Shown: positions 1 to 6,470 of the stretch, one piece after another
Layout of the letters: each line of letters starts with the position of its first letter
How positions within the stretch are numbered: position 1 is the stretch's first letter
The notes under the pieces: model-generated
Database searches by the model: none
What the model was told of the DNA's origin: nothing
Seen by the model: only the letters and a program-made list of their open reading frames with translations
Position numbers and translations under genes: made by a program
Assembly: GCA_937858455.1 (NCBI GenBank)
Contig: CALLYN010000430.1
Coordinates: 1 to 13,122 of the forward strand
DNA from: an uncultured Kouleothrix sp.
GTDB lineage: Bacteria > Chloroflexota > Chloroflexia > Chloroflexales > Roseiflexaceae
Direction of reading: 5' to 3'
Length of the DNA stretch: 13,122 nt

Positions 1-637
1 CGCTTGTCGAGGTCGTGACGGTCGAGCTGAACATATCAATATCCCACGCCGTTCCTGTCACCGAGCGCGACCACAGCGACGCCCACGTACGGTTGATCGC
101 CAGCGGCACAATGTCCACCCCGCTCGCGCCGCCCAGCGGGCCGACGAACGCCAGCCCAAACGCTTGGGCGTTCAGCGTGTCGCGCCCCATCAGCGGCATG
201 AAAAAGGTGTGGAACGTATAGTGCAGCTCAACCGAAACCCCACGAATATCATTTGAGTTCTCGTTGATGCCCTTCACCTGTGGCACCGAGCTGCTATCGT
301 TCGCAATCGCGCTGCCAATCGGCATGCCGACCTTGCTGATATAGTAGGCCGTCCAGCTGATCGACCCGGCCGAGCTGCCGCTAAGATGCGCGTTCAGGTA
401 GCTGTCGATCGCGTTGTACACCGTGCTGTTATGATTCTGCGAGCTGTCGAGGTTCGCATCGAGCAGCGCGCGAGCGCCGGCCATCGCCGCCGAGTCGGCC
501 GCAATATTGGCATTGCGGCGTTGCGCAAATGCATATGCGCCGTCGACGCCCAAGCCCACCAGCGCCACCAGCAGCACGAGCACCAGCGCCACCAGTACTA
601 CCGCCTGGCCCGGCTGATGCGCATGTCGTCGGATCAT
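1..637 (-). CDS. TadG-like Flp pilus assembly protein, N-terminal part (runs off the window)
   Basis: This gene reads in from the left edge on the minus strand. The 212 visible residues form one open frame and the C-terminus lies outside the window. The start (MIRRHAHQPGQAVVL) follows GAGGAGCAAGGA. After a short basic N-terminus comes a hydrophobic helix (about residues 12-33), then GVDGAYAFAQRRNANIAADS and AAMAGARALLDA. That is the pattern of the TadE/TadG-like N-terminal domain: one membrane anchor, then a 'aDaaAlAgA' helix. The rest looks like an exported beta-rich domain (VSVELHYTFHTFFMPLMGR, later VDIVPLAI). Unlike the two TadE genes upstream, its anchor (GQAVVLVAL) has no Glu at +5, so it is probably not processed as a pilin. 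It starts 15 bases after the stop of tadE and is surely co-transcribed. The expected role is a surface-exposed or pilus-anchoring component of the Tad system. Whether a VWA domain follows, as in some TadG proteins, cannot be seen. Confidence 0.85.
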   Translation of the reverse strand, partial: MIRRHAHQPGQAVVLVALVLVLLVALVGLGVDGAYAFAQRRNANIAADSAAMAGARALLDANLDSSQNHNSTVYNAIDSYLNAHLSGSSAGSISWTAYYISKVGMPIGSAIANDSSSVPQVKGINENSNDIRGVSVELHYTFHTFFMPLMGRDTLNAQAFGLAFVGPLGGASGVDIVPLAINRTWASLWSRSVTGTAWDIDMFSSTVTTSTS

Positions 638-652
638 GTCCTTGCTCCTCGC

Positions 653-1048
653 TCAACAACCCAGCTGCGGAACCACCGTCCGGCTGCGCAGCGTCACCTG
701 CATGCTGGGCACCAGGTAGCTAAACAGCAGATTGTGGTGGTATGTCGCCTCGATCGTCGTTTCCTTGCTGCCTACCGCGTCGTCGATGCACTGGTTTATC
801 GTGACGCTCACCTCTTCGAGAAATGTGCGCTGGGCCAGCTCACTCTCGACTTGCCCGCGAATGCCTGGCTCGTCGCGCGGGTGCTGCATGGCGTAGTAGC
901 CCCCTTCGGCCACTGCATTGCGCAGCGCCACCTGCGACGAGTAGGCCAGCGCGAAATCAACACCGCCCATCAGCAGCGTCAGCAGCAGCACCGCCACCAG
1001 CGCAAACTCGATCAACGCCTGCCCATGTTGTGTACGATTACTCTTCAT
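653..1048 (-). CDS. tadE: TadE family minor pilin (131 aa)
   Basis: This is a small pseudopilin-like protein of the Tad pilus. The N-terminus is polar (MKSNRTQHG) and is followed by QALIEFALVAVLLLTLLMGG. It has the type IVb prepilin layout: Gly at -1, then Glu at +5 and Phe at +6, then a hydrophobic helix to about residue 36. That layout is what a Tad prepilin peptidase recognises. The helix is followed by the usual TadE sequence (QVALRNAVAEGGYYAMQ), a short globular part with Cys87, and a C-terminal Cys131 as the very last residue. A length of about 130 residues is normal for TadE. The gene starts 11 bases downstream of the longer TadE-type gene and no strong ribosome site is seen, so translational coupling is likely. 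TadE is needed for assembly of Flp fibres in the systems where it has been studied. TadE-type membership is clear; whether it corresponds to proteobacterial TadE or TadF is not. Confidence 0.9.
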   Translation of the reverse strand: MKSNRTQHGQALIEFALVAVLLLTLLMGGVDFALAYSSQVALRNAVAEGGYYAMQHPRDEPGIRGQVESELAQRTFLEEVSVTINQCIDDAVGSKETTIEATYHHNLLFSYLVPSMQVTLRSRTVVPQLGC

Positions 1049-1059
1049 CAGCTTCGTCT

Positions 1060-2580
1060 CTAGCAGAATGATGGCACGCCCGGCGATGTCGTCACCGGCA
1101 CGTTGCTATCGCCTGGCGCGGTTATATACCCCGGCGCCGAAACATCCGGGTAGCCGATTTGCAGCTGATCCGACACGGTGTACCCCGACATACCACAGAT
1201 CTGCGCGATGCCATTCGAGTCGGTTGTCAGCGTGAGCGACGACTGGGCAACACCATTCTTCGAGCGATAGATCGTGACGGTGACACCGGCAATACCCTGG
1301 CCGGTGAGCGGGTTGTACACCTGCACCTGCAGGTAGAACGGCGCCGCTACAGTTCCACCATTCGTCACCGTATACTTCTGAGGCAGCACGCTCACCGCCA
1401 GCGGCTGCGGCGTTGGCGTCGGCGTGTTTGTCGGTGGCGCCAGCGGCGTATTCGTCGGCGTCGATGTCCTGGTGGCGGTTGGCGTGCTTGTGCGCGTCGG
1501 CGTGATCGTTGGCGTGCTTGTGCGCGTCGGCGTATTGCTCGGCGTCGGCGTATTCGTAACCGTCGGCGTGTTGGTGCGCGTCGGCGTGTTTGTTGGCGTG
1601 TTTGTAATCGTCGGCGTGCTGGTGCGCGTCGGCGTGTTTGTAATCGTCGGCGTGTTGGTGCGCGTTGGCGTGTTTGTCGGCGTCGGCGTGATCGTCGGCG
1701 TGCTCGTATTCGTCGGCGTCAGCGTCTTGGTTGGCGTGCCGCTCGCGGTTGGCGTCAGTGTATTCGTCGGCGTATTGCTCGGCGTCGGCGTGATCGTCCG
1801 CGTCGGCGTATTGCTCGGCGTCGGCGTGATCGTCCGCGTCGGCGTATTGCTCGGCGTCGGCGTGCTCGTCCGCGTCGGCGTATTGCTCGGCGTATTCGTA
1901 ATCGTTGGCGTGTTGGTGCGCGTCGGCGTATTGCTCGGCGTGCTGGTCGAAGTGCTGGTCGGGCTGGCCGTGCTCGTCGCTGTGTTCGTCGGCGTGTCGC
2001 TTGGCGTCGGCGTGTCGCTTGGCGTCGGCGTGTCGCTTGGCGTCGGCGTCGGCGGCACCGGCGTCGGCGTCGGCACGAACCCGGATGTCACCTGGCAGCC
2101 AGTCGTGATCGTACGGCTCGCCACCGCATCAACGTTCACATGCGGGATGACGCTGCGCGTAAGCGGGTCGAGTAGATCAAACGAGTATTGCACCGTCACC
2201 GTCACTGGGTCGCCAAAGCTCTGCTTCGGCAGGCCAACATACCCGGTTGTGCCGGTAGACAGCGGGGTGCTCGGCGCGGTGTCGACCGATACGCCGATAT
2301 AGTCGAGCCGCGGCGTAATGCTCGATTGATCGACCAGCGCGACCACCCGAGCGCGCGCCGCTGCTCGAATCGCGATATAATCGTCGTTGTTTGGGCAGGC
2401 GTGTACCGCCGCCGAACGAGCGCCCTCGCGTGCTGCGTTGTTCACTTCAACATAGATGAACGTCGCATAGCCCATCTCAACAATTCCAACAATCAGCAGC
2501 ACCAAGGCCGGCAGAATCAGCGCAAACTCGACCATACTCTGCGCGCGAGGCTTGCGATGTCGTGTAGAATATGCTCGCAT
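1060..2580 (-). CDS. TadE-type minor pilin with long Thr/Pro-rich stalk and C-terminal extension domain
   Basis: This 506-residue protein has three parts. Residues 1-162 are a complete TadE-type module: basic start, [20 protein letters not shown] as the pilin-like helix (Glu18 at +5, but Ala rather than Gly before the presumed cleavage site), then [14 protein letters not shown] and a beta-rich part with Cys62 and Cys162. Residues about 170-393 are almost wholly Thr, Pro, Ser and Asn in units such as [12 protein letters not shown] and PSDTPT. Residues about 394-506 form a beta-rich, probably immunoglobulin-like or carboxypeptidase-regulatory-like domain ([20 protein letters not shown], then [10 protein letters not shown]), with Cys462 and a terminal Cys506. 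The start at 2580 has AAGGAGG ten bases upstream. It is the first gene of the TadE-TadE-TadG set and is separated from the assembly genes by the HIT gene. I infer an outward-projecting subunit or adhesin held at the pilus or membrane by the TadE module. Module boundaries are clear by eye; the identity of the C-terminal domain is not established. Confidence 0.9.
   Translation of the reverse strand: MRAYSTRHRKPRAQSMVEFALILPALVLLIVGIVEMGYATFIYVEVNNAAREGARSAAVHACPNNDDYIAIRAAARARVVALVDQSSITPRLDYIGVSVDTAPSTPLSTGTTGYVGLPKQSFGDPVTVTVQYSFDLLDPLTRSVIPHVNVDAVASRTITTGCQVTSGFVPTPTPVPPTPTPSDTPTPSDTPTPSDTPTNTATSTASPTSTSTSTPSNTPTRTNTPTITNTPSNTPTRTSTPTPSNTPTRTITPTPSNTPTRTITPTPSNTPTNTLTPTASGTPTKTLTPTNTSTPTITPTPTNTPTRTNTPTITNTPTRTSTPTITNTPTNTPTRTNTPTVTNTPTPSNTPTRTSTPTITPTRTSTPTATRTSTPTNTPLAPPTNTPTPTPQPLAVSVLPQKYTVTNGGTVAAPFYLQVQVYNPLTGQGIAGVTVTIYRSKNGVAQSSLTLTTDSNGIAQICGMSGYTVSDQLQIGYPDVSAPGYITAPGDSNVPVTTSPGVPSFC
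1402..2073. repeat. Thr/Pro stalk-coding low-complexity region with exact tandem repeats
   Basis: This part of the TadE-stalk gene encodes the Thr/Pro stalk and is visibly repetitive at the DNA level. Positions 1771-1806 and 1807-1842 are identical 36-bp units. A third unit at 1843-1878 differs by one base, which changes Ile to Ser in the protein. Positions 1991-2044 hold three identical 18-bp units coding for PSDTPT. The remaining stretch is a patchwork of related 18- and 36-bp units built on the plus-strand words GGCGTCGGCGT and TGTTGGTGCG. Confidence 0.95.
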
Positions 2581-2657
2581 TGCCCAACATCCTCCTTACC
2601 ACCAAAACGTTCCTCTCGCGGTCGCGGCGTGCGCCTGCTACCACTTGGCAGCGGTCG

Positions 2658-2666
2658 TGGTATGAT
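2658..2666 (+). promoter_or_regulatory. Probable extended -10 promoter of the HIT gene
   Basis: TGG followed by TATGAT fits an extended -10 element (TGnTATAAT, with one mismatch in the hexamer). The start point would fall near 2673, about 32 bases before the ATG, and AGAGGAG at 2689-2695 lies at normal ribosome-site distance. No good -35 box is found at 16-18 bases, which is tolerated for extended -10 promoters. Confidence 0.45.
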
Positions 2667-2704
2667 GCGCCTGTCGGGCACCCTACCAAGAGGAGCGTTT
2701 CCAC

Positions 2705-3214
2705 ATGGACATTAAATTCACACCATGGCGCATGGCGTATATCAAAAGCGCAGCTACCCCTGCCGATCCGGCATGCGTGCTATGCGCAAACGGCCAAACT
2801 GAGCCGAATTCGAGCAGCTTGGTGCTATACCGTGGCACCGGCTGCTATGTATTGATGAACCTCTACCCGTATAACACCGGGCACCTGATGGTAGTGCCCT
2901 ACCTCCACACTGCCGATCTGCCCGGCCTGGCGCCTGCCAGTGCGCACGAGCTGTTCGATCTTACCCAGCGCTGCGTGGCAATCCTTGCTGAAGCGCTGGC
3001 GCCGCATGGCTTCAACATCGGCATGAACCTCGGCCGCACCGCCGGCGCCGGCATCGACGAACACCTGCACATGCATATCGTGCCGCGCTGGAACGGCGAC
3101 TCGAACTTTATGCCGATCGTCGGCGGCACCAAGCTTATTCCCGAAGCCCTCGACCAGACCTACGCCAAACTGCGGCCGTTCTTCGACCAGCTCAACGCGC
3201 CAGCCGGTGCCTAG
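2705..3214 (+). CDS. HIT-family protein, Ap4A phosphorylase / ATP adenylyltransferase-like
   Basis: This 169-residue protein belongs to the histidine triad superfamily, whose members act on nucleotide phosphoanhydrides through a covalent nucleotidyl-His intermediate. The triad is EHLHMHIVPRW with His120, His122 and His124; the middle His122 is the expected nucleophile. Other family marks are MNLYPYNTGHLMVVPY (residues 51-66), HGFNIGMNLG (101-110) and NFMPIVGGTKLIPEAL (134-149). From memory these closely match the mycobacterial Ap4A phosphorylase Rv2613c, so cleavage of diadenosine tetraphosphate is a reasonable guess. Cys24 and Cys27 (CVLC) look like half of a zinc site, as in some HIT proteins. 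The gene lies on the opposite strand to the pilus genes. It starts 124 bases from the divergent TadE-stalk gene and ends 12 bases from the convergent VWA gene, so it splits the tad locus and has its own promoter. No functional link to the pilus is evident. Class is near certain; substrate is inferred. Confidence 0.93.
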   Translation: MDIKFTPWRMAYIKSAATPADPACVLCANGQTEPNSSSLVLYRGTGCYVLMNLYPYNTGHLMVVPYLHTADLPGLAPASAHELFDLTQRCVAILAEALAPHGFNIGMNLGRTAGAGIDEHLHMHIVPRWNGDSNFMPIVGGTKLIPEALDQTYAKLRPFFDQLNAPAGA

Positions 3215-3226
3215 CTCGAAGCCCGG

Positions 3227-4480
3227 TCAGGGCGCTAAAGTCGCTACCAGTTTGCCATTCTCCTCGTGCAGCTCGACTGTAGCCGGATGTGCGCCATCCA
3301 CAGTCACACCGCCGATCGTCAGCGGCGCCGCGCCGGCGATCTCGACGGTATAGCGGCCGGCAGGCAGGTTGGCGCTGCTGCCCAGCTGGCCAGTGTACAC
3401 CTCGTTGCCAGCCGCGTCGCGCACCCGGTACGTACGCAGCACCGATTGGCGCAGCGCATCAACCAGCTGCTGGGCATCGGCTGCGTCAAAGTAGCGCCCG
3501 CCGCCAGCCTGCGCTATCGCGCCAAGCCGCGCCGACGTACGGCTGTCGACATTGAAGCCAATCACGTCGAGTGTAAGGCGGGGGTTGTTCGCGCGCAGCT
3601 GCGCTGCCACACGTACCGGGTCGGCACGGCAGGTTTCTTCCCCGTCGGTCACGAGCACCACGCGAACATCACCCGACACCGCCTTGAGATCTTCACCCGC
3701 CAGGCTCAGGCTGGCGCCAAGTGGCGTCTGGCCCAAGCGCACCGGGTTTATCGCATTGATATGCGCCGTCATGTTGGCCGGGTCGAGCGGCCCAGGCGGC
3801 ACCACCAGCTCAATGTCGTTGCAGTCGCCCGAGCGGCGGTGGCCATACGTGCGCAGCCCGACATTAACGCCTTCCGGCATCTGGCCGATCAGGGTTGCCA
3901 GCGCGTCGTGAGCAATATCAATACGGCGCCGATTGCCAACCAGCGCGCCCATGCTGCCCGACGCATCAAGGATCAATTCGATGCTGTCGAGCTGTGGCTG
4001 CGACTGCTGCGCCGCCAGGCGCACTACCAGCGTGCCGGGGCCAGGCGTCGCGGTAGGCGCTGGCGTACCTGTTGGCGCGGCCGTGCCCGTCGGCGCCGGC
4101 ACCGGCGTATTTGTCGGGGCGCGGGTGGGCAGCGCCAGCGCCTGCGTCGGCGCGGGGGCGCTCGTTGGCGCTGGGTCGGTTTTGGGCCGGAGCGCCAGCA
4201 GGAGCAAGCCCAGGATCAGCAGCACCGGCACCGCAGTGGCAAACCGCGGGCGCAGAAACGTACGGTATTTAGGCGGCAGAATTCCGGGCGGCGCCTCGGA
4301 TCGCTCAATCTCGATCTTCAACTTGGCATTGGCCAGCAGATCATCGACCTCGGGGAAGGCATTGCTCGTAGCCTGCAGCCGCGAAAAATCCTGAATGGCA
4401 GCTTCCCATTCGGCCGCACGGTAGTAAGCTAAGCCGCGCTCGTATAGCTCTTCGGGTTTGAGATTCTGCTCATCGTACAT
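3227..4480 (-). CDS. Membrane-anchored VWA-domain protein with TPR-like N-terminus, in the tadD position
   Basis: This 417-residue protein has a clear modular layout. Residues about 9-58 (EELYERGLAYYRAAEWEAAI and on) look like one to two TPR-type helical hairpins. A basic stretch (KYRTFLRPRF) then precedes a single membrane helix at about 81-98, so the N-terminus should be cytoplasmic. Residues 101-148 are a Pro/Thr/Ala linker. Residues about 165-348 are a von Willebrand factor A domain with a complete metal-ion-dependent adhesion site: DASGSM (172-177), Thr252 in QTPLG and Asp279 in VTDGEE. The last 65 residues are beta-rich (LPAGRYTVEIAG), like a small PEGA-type domain. It starts 53 bases after tadC and shares its strand, so it is probably the last gene of the cpaB operon. 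Proteobacterial tad loci have the TPR lipoprotein gene tadD here and often a VWA domain in TadG; this protein seems to combine both traits. A role in adhesion or assembly outside the membrane is inferred. Confidence 0.88.
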   Translation of the reverse strand: MYDEQNLKPEELYERGLAYYRAAEWEAAIQDFSRLQATSNAFPEVDDLLANAKLKIEIERSEAPPGILPPKYRTFLRPRFATAVPVLLILGLLLLALRPKTDPAPTSAPAPTQALALPTRAPTNTPVPAPTGTAAPTGTPAPTATPGPGTLVVRLAAQQSQPQLDSIELILDASGSMGALVGNRRRIDIAHDALATLIGQMPEGVNVGLRTYGHRRSGDCNDIELVVPPGPLDPANMTAHINAINPVRLGQTPLGASLSLAGEDLKAVSGDVRVVLVTDGEETCRADPVRVAAQLRANNPRLTLDVIGFNVDSRTSARLGAIAQAGGGRYFDAADAQQLVDALRQSVLRTYRVRDAAGNEVYTGQLGSSANLPAGRYTVEIAGAAPLTIGGVTVDGAHPATVELHEENGKLVATLAP

Positions 4481-4533
4481 TGCGGTGTCATTCCTGAAAT
4501 ACTATTCGATACGCCGAACTTGCTCGCACGCGC

Positions 4534-5472
4534 TCACAGGCCGCCGAAAGCCGTCAGCAGCTCGGGCACAGCCGGCCCGAGCAGCACCGCAAAGATCGAC
4601 GGGAAGATCAAAAACACCAGTGGGATCATCATTTTCACCGGGGCCTGGTTGGCACGCTCCTGCGCGCGCTGGCGGCGCTTCACGCGCAGCTCCTCGGCCT
4701 GCACCGTCAGCACCCGTCCAATGCTCACGCCCATGCTCTCGGCCTGGTTCACCGCCGAGACAAAGGTGTTCACATCAAGCACGCCAGTCCGATCGCCAAG
4801 CGCCGTCAGCGCCTCGCGGCGCGCCTGGCCCATGCGCATGTCGGCGAGCGCTCGCCCGAACTCCGCCGCAAGCTCGTTATCCCACTTGCTGGTGATCTCT
4901 TGCATTGCGCTCTCGAAGCTCAGGCCGGCCTCGTTGGCGATCACCAGCAGGTCGAGGGCGTCGGGAAGCGCATTCACGATCGCCAGCTGGCGCTGCGTAA
5001 CACGCCGCGAAAGCCAGAAGTCGGGCAGCGCGAACGAGCAAAACGCGAGCAAGCCCAGCATCAGCATGTTAAAAAACGTCGCCGGGTAATGCGTCAGGTA
5101 GCCGAAGGCCAACGACATGCCGACCGTCAGCACCATCACCAGGCCCTTGACGCCAATAAACGCCGTTGGCTGAATATTCGAAGGGTTACCGGCCATCACC
5201 AGGCGCTGCCGCAAAGCTTGAACGCGAGTTTTCGGCAGCATCCATACGAACAGGCGTGCAGCGCGCTGCGCGGCAGGAAAGATCACCCGTTCGCGAAAGG
5301 GCTTCGAAAGCTCAAGCTCCTTCAGCGTCACACTTTGCTCGGGGTCGCCAGTCGAAAGGTACACGTCGAGCCGCCGGCTGAGCTGTTTATCGCGCTGGGT
5401 TGCCATCACACCGACAACCACAAAGCCTATGCTCAAGGCGGCCATGACGCTCAGTGCTACTATCATTACCAT
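4534..5472 (-). CDS. tadC: TadC, type II secretion system F-domain platform protein
   Basis: This 312-residue integral membrane protein is one of the two GspF-like platform subunits of the Tad pilus. It has an N-terminal helix (about 3-23), a soluble stretch, two helices (about 106-126 and 132-151), and a cytoplasmic T2SSF helical bundle. The bundle includes LPDALDLLVIANEAGLSF (169-186), FGRALADMRMGQARREAL (205-222) and GVSIGRVLTVQAEELR (248-263). A final helix has the TadC signature PVKMMIPLVFLIFPSIFAVL (278-297). Length and layout are normal for the family. The start chosen is the ATG at 5472, ten bases after the tadB stop, with a GAGG-type ribosome site; an in-frame ATG two codons in is possible. 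The protein should pair with TadB and transmit the CpaF ATPase cycle to pilin extraction. Confidence 0.95.
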   Translation of the reverse strand: MVMIVALSVMAALSIGFVVVGVMATQRDKQLSRRLDVYLSTGDPEQSVTLKELELSKPFRERVIFPAAQRAARLFVWMLPKTRVQALRQRLVMAGNPSNIQPTAFIGVKGLVMVLTVGMSLAFGYLTHYPATFFNMLMLGLLAFCSFALPDFWLSRRVTQRQLAIVNALPDALDLLVIANEAGLSFESAMQEITSKWDNELAAEFGRALADMRMGQARREALTALGDRTGVLDVNTFVSAVNQAESMGVSIGRVLTVQAEELRVKRRQRAQERANQAPVKMMIPLVFLIFPSIFAVLLGPAVPELLTAFGGL

Positions 5473-5482
5473 CGCGCGCGCC

Positions 5483-6451
5483 TCACACCTTGATATCGAC
5501 GATCTTGCGAATGACCAAAAAGCCGATCAGCCAGAAGAATATCGCGCCAATCGGGATGCAGAGCGTCCAGCCCGGCAGAAATAGCTTGCTCATGTACTTC
5601 GGGTTGATGGTGAAAATAATCAGCGCCAGGCCGATCGGCAGAAAGCCAATGATATAGCTCGACATCCGCTGCATCGATGTGATCACGCGCACATCGCGGC
5701 GCAAGCGCGCACGCTCGCGGATGGTATTGCTGATGGTATCGAGTATGGTCGTCAGGTTACCGCCGACCCGTGCGTGGATCTTGATCGCCGTCACCACCAG
5801 GTCGAGGTCTTCGCTCTCCATGCGCACCACCAGGTTATCGAGCGCCTGCGGCAGGCTCAAGCCAAGCTGGATCTCCTGCCCGACGCGCGTCAGCTCGCGC
5901 TTGGTCGGCTCGGGGGCGTCCTTCGCCACCTGTGCAACCGACTGAAGCAAGCTGAAGCCGCCGCGCATCGAGGCGGCGATCAGCGCCAGTGTTTCGGCCA
6001 GCTGGTCGTTGAACGCGCGGTTGCGCAGGGTGCGCCGCCGCCGCAGCCAAAAGATCGGGATGATATAGCCAACCAGCATTGCCGGCGGGATCGCCAGGAT
6101 CGAGCGCCAGAGCAGCAGCGCGCCGATGGCCAGCAGCAGCGCCACGCCAACCCGCACCAGCAGATACTCCGGCACGGTGAGCGGCAGATCGGCCTGCTGC
6201 AGATCTTGCTCGATGCGCTCGGCAAAGCTCTGCTGCTTGATCACGCTGTTGAGCCGCTCGGCCAGCGCCGGCGCCGCAGGCGCTTCTTCCAGCTGTGGCG
6301 CGACGCTGCCCGGCTCCAGGTATGTGCTCAGGCGGGTGTCGACGGTGATGTCGCGGCGGAGGATGCGACGCAGGCCGAACAGAAACGTCAGCACCGCCAC
6401 GCTGCCCAACATTGCCGCGCTATATGGCAAAAGATCGACAATTATACTCAT
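5483..6451 (-). CDS. tadB: TadB, type II secretion system F-domain platform protein
   Basis: This 322-residue membrane protein is the second GspF-like platform subunit. An N-terminal helix (about 6-28) leads to RRILRRDITVDTRLSTYL and a cytoplasmic linker. Two helices follow (about 98-117 and 119-135), then the T2SSF bundle: DQLAETLALIAASMRGGFSL (149-168), EIQLGLSLPQALDNL (193-207) and IKIHARVGGNLTTILDTIS (223-241). The C-terminal helices lie at about 265-281 and 295-314. A GTG lies four codons upstream at 6463, but it has no ribosome site. The ATG at 6451 has AGGTGG eight bases upstream, so the shorter form is preferred. The gene begins 19 bases after the cpaF stop and is certainly co-transcribed with cpaF and tadC. 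Confidence 0.95.
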   Translation of the reverse strand: MSIIVDLLPYSAAMLGSVAVLTFLFGLRRILRRDITVDTRLSTYLEPGSVAPQLEEAPAAPALAERLNSVIKQQSFAERIEQDLQQADLPLTVPEYLLVRVGVALLLAIGALLLWRSILAIPPAMLVGYIIPIFWLRRRRTLRNRAFNDQLAETLALIAASMRGGFSLLQSVAQVAKDAPEPTKRELTRVGQEIQLGLSLPQALDNLVVRMESEDLDLVVTAIKIHARVGGNLTTILDTISNTIRERARLRRDVRVITSMQRMSSYIIGFLPIGLALIIFTINPKYMSKLFLPGWTLCIPIGAIFFWLIGFLVIRKIVDIKV

Positions 6452-6459
6452 CGCAGCAT

Positions 6460-6465
6460 CCACCT
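6460..6465 (-). promoter_or_regulatory. tadB: Ribosome binding site that sets the tadB start
   Basis: AGGTGG on the minus strand sits eight bases before the ATG at 6451. The upstream in-frame GTG at 6463 overlaps this site and has none of its own, so initiation at the ATG is favoured. Confidence 0.65.
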
Positions 6466-6470
6466 ATCGA

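Noticed and set aside
1771..2044. Regular repeats considered as a CRISPR array
   Set aside because: The units are contiguous with no unique spacers and are in frame within a coding region.
1424..2302. Long plus-strand open frame of Val/Gly repeats opposite the stalk gene, and an Arg-rich frame at 1159-2175
   Set aside because: Both are antisense shadows of the Thr/Pro repeat; the minus-strand frame has the TadE signature, a ribosome site and correct operon context.
3211..3232. Weak GCCC / GGGC hairpin between the convergent HIT and VWA genes as a bidirectional terminator
   Set aside because: The stem is four base pairs and no T run follows on either strand.
3266..4432. A 388-residue plus-strand open frame opposite the VWA gene
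   Set aside because: The minus strand carries an intact VWA metal site and a membrane helix; the plus-strand product is Arg-rich and featureless.
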